Notes under the pieces: model-generated
Seen by the model: the letters and a program-made list of their open reading frames with translations, nothing else
Databases searched by the model: none
Told to the model about the DNA's origin: nothing
Assembly: GCA_035476635.1 (NCBI GenBank)
Contig: DATILI010000012.1
Span: 1-23,324 of the forward strand
Length of the DNA stretch: 23,324 nt
Direction: 5' to 3'
Source: DATILI01 sp035476635
GTDB lineage: Bacteria > Pseudomonadota > Gammaproteobacteria > Burkholderiales > Burkholderiaceae_C
Shown here: piece after piece, positions 16,816 to 23,230 of the stretch
Numbering within the stretch: the stretch's first letter is position 1
Layout: each line of letters opens with the position of its first letter
Made by a program: the position numbers and the translations under genes

Positions 16816-16826
16816 TGGTACGACAA
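16816..16826. promoter_or_regulatory. Putative autoregulatory GntR/FCD operator 2
   Basis: TGGTACGACAA matches TNGTNNNACNA exactly. Its centre is 21 bp, two helical turns, from operator 1, so two dimers could bind the same face. A possible minus-strand -10 (TATCCT, 16831-16826) touches it. Confidence 0.5.
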
Positions 16827-16842
16827 GGATAGCGCCAGGCGG

Positions 16843-16869
16843 GCGGGTAGCCGCTGCTTGTTTACCCGC
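16843..16869 (-). terminator. Hairpin between chrA and gntR, possible terminator of chrA
   Basis: A perfect 7-bp stem, GCGGGTA (16843-16849) with TACCCGC (16863-16869), and a 13-base loop. It lies 27 bp beyond the chrA stop. There is no U-tract on the minus strand, so intrinsic termination is uncertain. It could be a weak or factor-assisted terminator separating chrA from gntR. Confidence 0.35.
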
Positions 16870-16896
16870 ATTGCCGCGCTGGCGGCGGCGCGTGGC

Positions 16897-18282
16897 TCAC
16901 CCCAGGCCAAGCAGGCGGATGGCCAGGCCGGTCAGCCCGCAAGCCGCAATCACGGAAATCACGCCGAACTTGTAGCGCACCAGCGCCACCGTGGCGGCCA
17001 TGGCCAGCAGCAGTGCCGCCCAATCCACTTGCGAAAGCAAGCCGCCACTTGCGCCTGCCTTGAAAGCGATGTGGGCGAGGAAAAACAGGGCCAGGCTCGC
17101 AATGACACCAACCACCGCCGCGGTGATGGCGGCCAGCGGCGCGGTGAAATGCTGCTTGCCGTGGGTGGACTCGACCAGCGGCCCACCCGCCAGAATGAAG
17201 AGGAACGAAGGCAGGAAGGTGAACCAGGTGACCAGCGTGGCCGCCAGCGCCGCGCCAAGGAACAAGGCCTCAGGCCCGAGCACCTGCTTGCTCCAGCCGC
17301 CGACGAATCCGACGAATGCCACGACCATGATCAGCGGCCCGGGCGTGGTTTCGCCCAGGGCCAGGCCGTCGATCATCTGCGGACCGCTGAGCCACTGGAA
17401 CTGCTCGACCGCGCCCTGGTACACATAGGGCAGCACCGCATAGGCGCCGCCGAACGTCAGCAAGGCCGCCTTGGTGAAGAACCAGCCCATCTGCGTCAAG
17501 GTATGGTCCAGCATCTGCGGCCAACCCAGCACCGCCACCAGCGCAAGCATGGGGAGTAACCACAGCAGCGCACCCACCACCACGACGGCGGCCAGACGCG
17601 CCGGCTTGAAACGCGCGTGCTCCGGCGTGGGTGTGTCGTCATCGATCAGCGCGGCGCCGTAGCGCGCACGGGATTCGCCATGGCCGCCGCCCGCACCGAA
17701 CTGCCCGGGGGCAAAGCGCGCGCAGAGCAAGCCCACGATCGCGGCGCCCAGCACGATCCAGGGAAAGGGCACTTTGAGAAACGCGATGGCAATGAAGCTG
17801 GCCGCAGCCACGAGCCAGGGAACCGGCGCCTTGGCCGGATGCCGCAAGGCCTTGCCGCCGATGCGGTGCACCGCATGCAGCACGATGGCCGCAACCGCCG
17901 GCTTGATGCCGTAGAACAAGCCAGCCACCAGCGGTACGTCGCCGAAAGCGAGGTAGATCCAGCTCAACGCGATCAGGATGAACAGTGACGGCAGCACGAA
18001 CAGGGCGCCCGCCGCGATCCCGCCCCGGGTGCGGTGCAGCAACCAGCCGATGTAGGTGGCGAGCTGCTGCGCTTCGGGGCCTGGCAGCAGCATGCAATAG
18101 TTCAGGGCATGCAGGAAGCGCTTCTCGCTGATCCAGCGCCTTTGCTCGACCAGTTCGCGGTGCATGATGGCAATCTGCCCGGCCGGGCCGCCAAAGCTGA
18201 TGAAGCCAAGTTTGAGCCAAAAGCGCAGGGCTTCGCCCAAGGAAACAGGATCGGGTTTTTCGTTTGCGGCAACGGTGTCCAC
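16897..18282 (-). CDS. chrA: Chromate efflux transporter (CHR family, long two-domain type)
   Basis: A 461-residue inner-membrane transporter with two homologous CHR domains, the usual long-chain layout for proteobacteria. The N-terminal domain has FWLKLGFISFGGPAGQIAIM and LNYCMLLPGPEAQQLATYIG (the PGPEAQQ element). The C-terminal domain has FFTKAALLTFGGAYAVLPYV and LALGETTPGPLIMVVAFVGF. About ten or more hydrophobic segments are visible. ChrA exports chromate driven by the membrane potential and gives resistance. The GTG at 18282 follows GGAG by 6 bases; the ATG at 18300 has no ribosome-binding site. No chrB-like regulator is present in the window. It diverges from the SPW gene. Confidence 0.92.
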   Translation of the reverse strand: MDTVAANEKPDPVSLGEALRFWLKLGFISFGGPAGQIAIMHRELVEQRRWISEKRFLHALNYCMLLPGPEAQQLATYIGWLLHRTRGGIAAGALFVLPSLFILIALSWIYLAFGDVPLVAGLFYGIKPAVAAIVLHAVHRIGGKALRHPAKAPVPWLVAAASFIAIAFLKVPFPWIVLGAAIVGLLCARFAPGQFGAGGGHGESRARYGAALIDDDTPTPEHARFKPARLAAVVVVGALLWLLPMLALVAVLGWPQMLDHTLTQMGWFFTKAALLTFGGAYAVLPYVYQGAVEQFQWLSGPQMIDGLALGETTPGPLIMVVAFVGFVGGWSKQVLGPEALFLGAALAATLVTWFTFLPSFLFILAGGPLVESTHGKQHFTAPLAAITAAVVGVIASLALFFLAHIAFKAGASGGLLSQVDWAALLLAMAATVALVRYKFGVISVIAACGLTGLAIRLLGLG

Positions 18283-18312
18283 GGAATACTCCAATAGCAT
18301 TGCCAGCGCTTG

Positions 18313-18326
18313 GACGGGACACCGTC
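18313..18326. promoter_or_regulatory. Short inverted repeat upstream of chrA
   Basis: GACGG and CCGTC arms flank a 4-base centre, about 30 bp upstream of the chrA start codon. It could be an operator or a short mRNA hairpin, but such a short repeat may also be chance in GC-rich DNA. Confidence 0.25.
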
Positions 18327-18459
18327 TATCTGTGAAGATTCGGGAGGCTGTAGTCCCGGTGCGGGCATGGTAGCACTGCCCTGGCGCGCCGGAACAAAAC
18401 CGCGTGCGCCGGGTCCAAATCGAATAGCTGGCGTGTACCCGGCTATAGGAGATGCAACC

Positions 18460-18825
18460 ATGAAGCAACTCAAGCATTGGCAGGACGCCGTCAACGCCCT
18501 ATTGGGCGTATGGGTCCTTCTCTCGCCGTGGGCGCTGGGCTTCTCGGGCAGCACGCTGGCCATGGCCAACGCGGTTGTCATCGGGGTCGCCCTCGTCGCG
18601 GCCGCCCTGGGAGCCATTTTTGTTCCACGGGCCTGGGAAGAATGGACGGAAGGCGCATTGGGGCTATGGCTGGTCATTTCTCCATGGGTACTCGGGTTCA
18701 GCATGCTTCGCGACGCGATGCTGAGCGCGGTCATCACCGGCCTGGTGGTGATGGCGCTGGCCCTGTGGACCCTCATGACCGACAAGGACTACAACGGCTG
18801 GTGGCGCAACCGCATGGCGCACTGA
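18460..18825 (+). CDS. SPW-repeat membrane protein
   Basis: A 121-residue small membrane protein with two copies of the SPW repeat: VWVLLSPWALGFS at about residues 18-30 and LWLVISPWVLGFS at about 68-80. Each is followed by a second hydrophobic segment, giving four transmembrane helices. The family is widespread but has no established function. The ATG at 18460 is preceded by AGGAGAT at 18447-18453. In-frame sequence upstream to 18310 is not protein-like. It diverges from chrA and converges on metW with a 26-bp gap. Confidence 0.9.
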   Translation: MKQLKHWQDAVNALLGVWVLLSPWALGFSGSTLAMANAVVIGVALVAAALGAIFVPRAWEEWTEGALGLWLVISPWVLGFSMLRDAMLSAVITGLVVMALALWTLMTDKDYNGWWRNRMAH

Positions 18826-18851
18826 GCCACCGAGCGGCGGCGGGATCCGTT

Positions 18852-19436
18852 TTAGCCGCGCTCGAACCTGAACACCGCCGTGCCGGCCAGCACGTTCGGC
18901 AGGCGGCGTACTTCCCGGCCTTCCTGCAGGCCGTAGGCGTCGATGATTTGCAGTTGATTCTTGGTGGCCAGCACCTCGAAGTCCTTGAAGGTGCCAACTC
19001 GGATGTTGGGCGTGTCATACCACTGGTAGGGCAGGCGCTTGGTCACCGGCATGCGGCCGCGCAAGATGCTCAGCCGGTTGGGCCAATGCGCAAAATTGGG
19101 AAAGGCGACGATGCCGGTGCGCCCCACGCGCGCCGTTTCGCGCAGCATGGTCTCGGCGTTGCGCAGGTGCTGCAGCGTATCGATCTGAAGCACCACGTCA
19201 AACGAGCCGTCGTCAAACATCGACAGGCCTTCGTCCAGGTTGAGCTGGATGACGTTGACACCGCGCTGCACGCAGGCCAGCACGTTGGCGTCGGCGATCT
19301 CGATGCCGTAGCCGCTGCAGCCACGCTCGCGCTGCAAGAGGTCAAGCAGCGCGCCGTCGCCGCAGCCGAGGTCGAGCACGCGCGAGCCGGGCTTAACCTG
19401 GCGCGCGATCGATTGCAGAGTGGCCTTGTCACTCAT
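18852..19436 (-). CDS. metW: Methionine biosynthesis protein MetW (methyltransferase fold)
   Basis: A 194-residue class I SAM-methyltransferase-fold protein. Motif I is intact (SRVLDLGCGDGALLDLLQRE, about residues 18-37). The MetW signature is clear (DVVLQIDTLQHLRNAETMLR, FPNFAHWPNRLSILRGRMPV, LPYQWYDTPNIR). In proteobacteria, MetW is the partner encoded with MetX and is needed for, or boosts, homoserine acyltransferase activity; a methylation reaction is not established. Its start overlaps the metX stop by 4 bp, so the two are translationally coupled and share the SAM-II leader. Confidence 0.95.
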   Translation of the reverse strand: MSDKATLQSIARQVKPGSRVLDLGCGDGALLDLLQRERGCSGYGIEIADANVLACVQRGVNVIQLNLDEGLSMFDDGSFDVVLQIDTLQHLRNAETMLRETARVGRTGIVAFPNFAHWPNRLSILRGRMPVTKRLPYQWYDTPNIRVGTFKDFEVLATKNQLQIIDAYGLQEGREVRRLPNVLAGTAVFRFERG

Positions 19437-20653
19437 CGAAACTCTCCTTCTGCGCTCACTTCGCTGGCGATGCGCTCGAAATAAGTACGCGCCAGGCTCA
19501 TGTAGCGCGCGTCGTCCAGCAAGAAGGCGTCGTGGCCGTGCGGCGCATCGATCTCGGCATAGGCCACGTCGCGGCCGTTGTCCAGCAGGGCCTTGACGAT
19601 TTCGCGGCTGCGCTTGGGCGAGAACCGCCAGTCGGTGGTGAAGCTCACGAGCAGGAACTTGGCCGTTGCCCGCGCCAATGCCTTGGCCAGGTTGCCGTCA
19701 AAGGCCCGCGCCGGGTCGAAGTAGTCGAGCGCCCGGGTGATCAGCAGATAAGTGTTGGCGTCGAAGTATTCGCTGAACTTGTCGCCCTGGTAGCGCAGGT
19801 AGCTTTCGATCTGGAATTCGACATCCTGCGTGGAGTACAAGTAGTCGCGCAGGTCCGGCGACGGGCCGCCCCTAGCCGGACCCGCCCCTTCGGGGGGCAG
19901 CGAACCACGCGTAGCGGGGAGCGTGGAGGCTCTGAGACTCCGGCCGAACTTCTCGTTCATCACGTCGTCGGACAGATAGGTGATGTGGCCGATCATGCGT
20001 GCGATGCGCAGGCCGCGCTTGGGGATCACACCGTGCTCGTAGAAGTGGCCGCCGTGGAAGTCGGGGTCGGTCACGATGGCGCGGCGCGCGACTTCGTTGA
20101 AGGCGATGTTCTCGGCCGTGAGGTTGGGGGCGCTGGCCACCACCACGGCGTGGCGCACGCGCTCGGGGTATTGCAAGGTCCAGCTCAGCGCCTGCATGCC
20201 GCCCAGGCTGCCGCCCATCACGGCAGCCAGCGTGCGGATGCCCATGGCATCAAGAAGGCGCGCCTGGGCGTCGACCCAGTCTTCCACCGTTACCACAGGG
20301 AAATCCGCACCATAGACCTTGCCCGTGGCCGCATTGGCGTGCATCGGCCCGGTGGAGCCAAAGCACGATCCAAGGTTGTTGACGCCGATGACGAAAAAGC
20401 GGTCGGTGTCCACCGGTTTGCCGGGGCCGATCATGTTGTCCCACCAGCCTTCGGATTTGTCCTGGCCCGCATAGACGCCGGCCACATGGTGCGAGGCGTT
20501 GAGCGCGTGGCAGATCAGCACGGCGTTGGACTTGGCCGTGTTGAGCGTGCCGTAGGTTTCGTAGCTAAGCTGGTAGTTGCTCAAGGTCGCGCCGCTTTGC
20601 AAGGGCAAGGCGGCTTCGAAAGGCATCGACTGTGGCGTGGCAATGATCGACAT
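19433..20653 (-). CDS. metX: Homoserine O-acyltransferase MetX (acetyl or succinyl)
   Basis: A 406-residue alpha/beta-hydrolase enzyme that acylates homoserine, the first committed step to methionine. The nucleophile elbow is GGSLGGMQAL (Ser149), the acid is Asp341 (TTDWRFSP) and the base is His374 (PHGHDAFLLD). NLGSCFGSTGPMHANAATGK is the conserved oxyanion region. Proteobacterial MetX paired with MetW often uses succinyl-CoA, so acetyl versus succinyl is left open. Residues 242-266 are an in-frame insertion from a palindromic element; without it the length is 381, normal for MetX. No Shine-Dalgarno sequence precedes the ATG, which directly abuts the T-tract of a terminator hairpin. Confidence 0.95.
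   Translation of the reverse strand: MSIIATPQSMPFEAALPLQSGATLSNYQLSYETYGTLNTAKSNAVLICHALNASHHVAGVYAGQDKSEGWWDNMIGPGKPVDTDRFFVIGVNNLGSCFGSTGPMHANAATGKVYGADFPVVTVEDWVDAQARLLDAMGIRTLAAVMGGSLGGMQALSWTLQYPERVRHAVVVASAPNLTAENIAFNEVARRAIVTDPDFHGGHFYEHGVIPKRGLRIARMIGHITYLSDDVMNEKFGRSLRASTLPATRGSLPPEGAGPARGGPSPDLRDYLYSTQDVEFQIESYLRYQGDKFSEYFDANTYLLITRALDYFDPARAFDGNLAKALARATAKFLLVSFTTDWRFSPKRSREIVKALLDNGRDVAYAEIDAPHGHDAFLLDDARYMSLARTYFERIASEVSAEGEFR
19856..19930. repeat. GC-rich palindromic mini-element inserted in frame within metX
   Basis: A 75-bp stretch between conserved MetX blocks (NEKFGRSLR and STQDVEFQIESYLRYQG). It contains two hairpins: CCACGC (19905-19910) with GCGTGG (19921-19926), and CCCC/GGGG around a TTC loop at 19885-19895. 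It encodes low-complexity residues (LPATRGSLPPEGAGPARGG). Its length is a multiple of three and it leaves the frame and the catalytic residues intact. The sequence resembles dispersed GC-rich palindromes I associate with Comamonadaceae genomes, but no second copy lies in this window. Confidence 0.65.
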
Positions 20654-20691
20654 AAAAGGAAAACCCGGCGTCGCTGAAAACGAGGCCGGGT
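20654..20691 (-). terminator. Terminator/attenuator hairpin just before metX
   Basis: On the minus strand, ACCCGGC (20691-20685) pairs perfectly with GCCGGGT (20669-20663) around a 15-base loop. TTTTCCTTTT then runs up to the metX ATG. The position, after the riboswitch candidate and before the coding sequence, suggests transcription attenuation. It could also stop read-through from the Mn2+ exporter gene. Confidence 0.7.
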
Positions 20692-20706
20692 CGGGTGTCG
20701 GTCCGT

Positions 20707-20756
20707 CTTTAGCAGTACTTGTTAAGCGCCCGCAAGCTGGAGCAAATCGGCGCGTT
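20707..20756 (-). ncRNA. SAM-II (SAM-alpha) riboswitch candidate in the metX leader
   Basis: On the minus strand, a P1 stem GCGCC (20753-20749) with GGCGC (20730-20726) encloses GATTTG and GCTTGC. It is followed by TAACAA and the terminal GCTAAAG (20713-20707). The order GATTT, GCTTGC, closing stem, AA-rich linker and GCTAAAG is the layout of the SAM-II pseudoknot aptamer. A short CAG in the loop can pair with CTG just before CTAAAG. Binding of S-adenosylmethionine would lower metXW expression. The assignment is from memory of the consensus and needs a covariance-model search. Confidence 0.78.
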
Positions 20757-20761
20757 GGGGA

Positions 20762-20767
20762 AGTATA
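20762..20767 (-). promoter_or_regulatory. Possible -10 box for the metXW leader
   Basis: TATACT on the minus strand. A start site about 7 bases downstream would place the RNA 5' end at the first base of the SAM-II candidate. No good -35 was found; the region overlaps the end of the upstream gene. Confidence 0.45.
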
Positions 20768-20777
20768 GCAATCCGCT

Positions 20778-21335
20778 CTAGGCCAGGAGCGCGAACACGC
20801 CCAGCGCCGCGAAGACCAGCGCCGAGACGATATGCACAGCGCGCACCGGCACCACGCGCATCATCCGTTCGCCGAGCCAGACCACCGGTGCGTTGGCCAG
20901 CAGCATGCCCAAGGTGGTGCCGCCCACGACCGCGAAGTAGGCGTCGTACCGTGCCGCCAGCATGACGGTGGCGATCTGCGTCTTGTCGCCCATTTCCGCC
21001 AGGAAGAACGCCACCAGCGTGGTGCCGAAAACACCGAAGCGCGGCGCCCGTTGGCTCTCCTGGTCGTCCAGTTTGTCGGGAATCAGCATCCAGGCGGCCA
21101 TGGCGATGAACGAGATGGCCAGCACCCAGCGCAATAGAGCGGGCCCGAGCGCCTTGGTGACACCGGCGCCCAAGGCGCCCGCCAGCCCGTGGTTGGCCAG
21201 GGTCGCGACGAGGATGCCGAGCACGATGGGCCAGGGCTTGCGAAAGCGCGCCGCGAGTACGAGCGCGAGAAGCTGCGTCTTGTCGCCCATTTCGGCGAGC
21301 GCGACGAGTCCGGTGGAGAAAAGGAAGGCTTCCAT
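20778..21335 (-). CDS. TMEM165/GDT1 (UPF0016) family protein, probable Mn2+ exporter
   Basis: A 185-residue inner-membrane cation transporter with two repeats, each carrying the family motif E-x-G-D-(KR)-(TS): LAEMGDKTQLLALVLAARF (Glu15, Asp18) and LAEMGDKTQIATVMLAARY (Glu114, Asp117). About six hydrophobic segments are present. Bacterial members such as MneA of Vibrio cholerae export Mn2+ and are commonly controlled by the yybP-ykoY riboswitch. A matching leader precedes this gene, which strengthens the manganese assignment. The start at 21335 has only a weak ribosome-binding site, but an earlier in-frame start would translate the riboswitch region. It diverges from amtB. Confidence 0.92.
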   Translation of the reverse strand: MEAFLFSTGLVALAEMGDKTQLLALVLAARFRKPWPIVLGILVATLANHGLAGALGAGVTKALGPALLRWVLAISFIAMAAWMLIPDKLDDQESQRAPRFGVFGTTLVAFFLAEMGDKTQIATVMLAARYDAYFAVVGGTTLGMLLANAPVVWLGERMMRVVPVRAVHIVSALVFAALGVFALLA

Positions 21336-21408
21336 GCATGAGAGTCCAGGCCGGAATTGATGAACCACGCTTTCTCGAATTCGAAAAGGCGGCCACTCCC
21401 CAAGACTG
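21336..21408 (-). ncRNA. yybP-ykoY-like Mn2+ riboswitch candidate
   Basis: The minus-strand leader carries CTTGGGGAGTGGCC (GGGGAGTGG at 21401-21393), close to the family's conserved GGGGAGTAGC. An imperfect hairpin of about 10 pairs follows (CCGCCTTTTC with GAAAGCGTGG), then GTTCATCA and CCGGCCTGG. Most family members switch expression of Mn2+ transporters, and the downstream gene belongs to that class. The A-to-G change in the signature loop and the short 3' part reduce confidence. Confidence 0.6.
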
Positions 21409-21414
21409 CGCGGC

Positions 21415-21420
21415 ATTTTA
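21415..21420 (-). promoter_or_regulatory. Possible -10 box for the Mn2+ exporter leader
   Basis: TAAAAT on the minus strand. A start site about 7 bases downstream would put the RNA 5' end just ahead of the yybP-ykoY-like motif. No clear -35 was seen. Confidence 0.45.
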
Positions 21421-21533
21421 CCGGAGCTAACGCGCCGCACACTTCTGGCGCACTTATTGCTTTCTTTTGGTGCGCTCGTGAAAAGCCACGAGATTTCGCA
21501 CCAATAACAAGCAATTCATCCAAAGAGAGCTAC

Positions 21534-22736
21534 ATGGAAGCACTAAAACAGGGCTCTGACGCGCTGTTCATCTTGCTCGGCGGCATCATGGTGCTCGCCA
21601 TGCATGCGGGTTTCGCCTTTCTCGAGCTCGGCACGGTCCGCAAAAAGAACCAGGTCAATGCGCTGGTCAAGATCCTGGTGGACTTTTCGGTCTCCACGGT
21701 CGCCTATTTCCTGGTCGGCTACGGCGTGGCGTACGGCACGAGCTTTTTTGTGGGCGCCGAACAACTCGCCGCGAAGAATGGCTACGAGCTGGTGAAGTTC
21801 TTCTTTCTGCTGACCTTCGCCGCGGCCATTCCGGCCATCATCTCCGGCGGCATTGCGGAGCGGGCGCGCTTTTGGCCGCAGCTGCTGGCAACCGCAGTCA
21901 TCGTGGGTTTTGTGTACCCGGTGTTCGAAGGAATCGCCTGGAACCAGGGTTTTGGCGTGCAGGCCTGGATCAAGAGCGCCACCGGCGAGGAGTTCCATGA
22001 TTTTGCCGGCTCCATCGTGGTGCATGCGGTGGGCGGGTGGCTCGCGCTGCCGGCCGTGATTTTGCTCGGCGCGCGCAGCAATCGCTACCGCAAGGACGGC
22101 GCCATCAGCGCGCACCCGCCATCGAACATTCCGTTCCTGGCGCTCGGCGCCTGGGTGCTGACGGTGGGCTGGTTCGGCTTCAATGTGATGAGCGCCCAGA
22201 CCATCGACAAGATCTCCGGCCTGGTGGCCGTCAACTCGCTGATGGCCATGGTGGGCGGCACCTTGGCCGCGCTGGCCCTGGGTCGCAACGACCCGGGCTT
22301 TGTGCACAACGGCCCGTTGGCCGGCCTGGTGGCGGTTTGCGCCGGCTCGGACCTGATGCACCCGCTGGGCGCATTGGTGGTGGGCGCGGTGGCCGGCGCG
22401 ATCTTTGTTGCGATGTTCACGCTCACGCAGAACAAATGGAAGATTGACGACGTGCTCGGCGTCTGGCCCCTGCATGGCCTGTGCGGCGCATGGGGCGGCG
22501 TGGCCGCGGGCATTTTCGGCAGCAAGGCCCTGGGTGGCATGGGCGGCGTCAGCCTGGGCGCACAGTTCATGGGTTCGGCCCTGGGTATAACCTGGGCGTT
22601 GGCCAGCGGCTTTGTCGTCTATGGCGTGCTCAAGGCCACCATGGGCCTGCGGCTAAGCCAGGAAGAAGAACACGCCGGCGCGGACTTGTCGATACACCGC
22701 ATTGGCGCCACGCCGGAGCGGGAAGCAACCTGGTAG
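21534..22736 (+). CDS. amtB: Ammonium transporter (Amt/MEP/Rh family)
   Basis: A 400-residue inner-membrane ammonium channel with about eleven hydrophobic segments. Visible signatures are AGFAFLELGTVRKKN, FHDFAGSIVVHAVGGWLALP (Asp156 and pore His164), and DDVLGVWPLHGLCGAWGGVA (second pore His314), so the twin-histidine pore is intact. Unlike E. coli AmtB, it has no obvious N-terminal signal peptide. The ATG at 21534 follows AGAGAG; an in-frame upstream extension to 21357 would run through the divergent riboswitch region and is not protein-like. No glnK is adjacent: the next gene converges with a 17-bp gap. Confidence 0.95.
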   Translation: MEALKQGSDALFILLGGIMVLAMHAGFAFLELGTVRKKNQVNALVKILVDFSVSTVAYFLVGYGVAYGTSFFVGAEQLAAKNGYELVKFFFLLTFAAAIPAIISGGIAERARFWPQLLATAVIVGFVYPVFEGIAWNQGFGVQAWIKSATGEEFHDFAGSIVVHAVGGWLALPAVILLGARSNRYRKDGAISAHPPSNIPFLALGAWVLTVGWFGFNVMSAQTIDKISGLVAVNSLMAMVGGTLAALALGRNDPGFVHNGPLAGLVAVCAGSDLMHPLGALVVGAVAGAIFVAMFTLTQNKWKIDDVLGVWPLHGLCGAWGGVAAGIFGSKALGGMGGVSLGAQFMGSALGITWALASGFVVYGVLKATMGLRLSQEEEHAGADLSIHRIGATPEREATW

Positions 22737-22753
22737 CTGCATCGCGACGAAAC

Positions 22754-23230
22754 CTAGAACCTGAAACCGGGTAGCTGGCGCGCCAGGCGCGGCGCCGCGA
22801 TCCGGTCCAGCGACCATGCACCGCAGCCGTAAATGGCCAGGCCGGCCAACAGGGCGCCCCAAAGAATGTGCTGCTGCAACGCGGCCGGCGCGATCTCGCT
22901 GAGGGAGATCACCGCGACGGCGTTGACCACGAACAGACCCAATGCCGCAAAGCGGCCGCCCAGGCCCAGTACCAGCAACACCGGCAGCGCCAATTCGCCG
23001 GCCGTTCCCATCAGGGCGGCCAGGGCCGGCGGCAACAACGGCACCTTGTATTCGTCGGTGAACAGGGCGACGGTGGTTTCCCAGTCACGCGTCTTGGTCA
23101 GCCCCGACAGGAAGAACACTTGCGCCACGTACAGGCGCGCCGCGAGCGCGGCCGGGGGCTGCGCACTGTCAAGCAGCCGGCTGATGCCGGACCACGCGGA
23201 CAGCAGGCGTTGGGCAAAGGACTTGGTCAT
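22754..23230 (-). CDS. DoxX-family membrane protein
   Basis: A 158-residue protein with four hydrophobic segments. The family opening is typical (ARLYVAQVFFLSGLTKTRDW), followed by YKVPLLPPALAALMGTAGEL, then ALPVLLVLGLGGRFAALGLF and a final HILWGALLAGLAIYGCGAWS. The function of DoxX proteins is poorly defined. The ATG at 23230 follows GGAG by 8 bases. It overlaps the stop of the upstream gene in an ATGA junction, so both belong to one operon running in from the right edge. DoxX genes close many bufferin/Hvf-type clusters, which fits the fragment upstream. Confidence 0.88.
   Translation of the reverse strand: MTKSFAQRLLSAWSGISRLLDSAQPPAALAARLYVAQVFFLSGLTKTRDWETTVALFTDEYKVPLLPPALAALMGTAGELALPVLLVLGLGGRFAALGLFVVNAVAVISLSEIAPAALQQHILWGALLAGLAIYGCGAWSLDRIAAPRLARQLPGFRF

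Noticed and set aside
21357..21533. N-terminal extension of the ammonium transporter
   Set aside because: The extra residues lie opposite the Mn2+ leader, lack Amt similarity, and the ATG at 21534 has its own ribosome-binding site.
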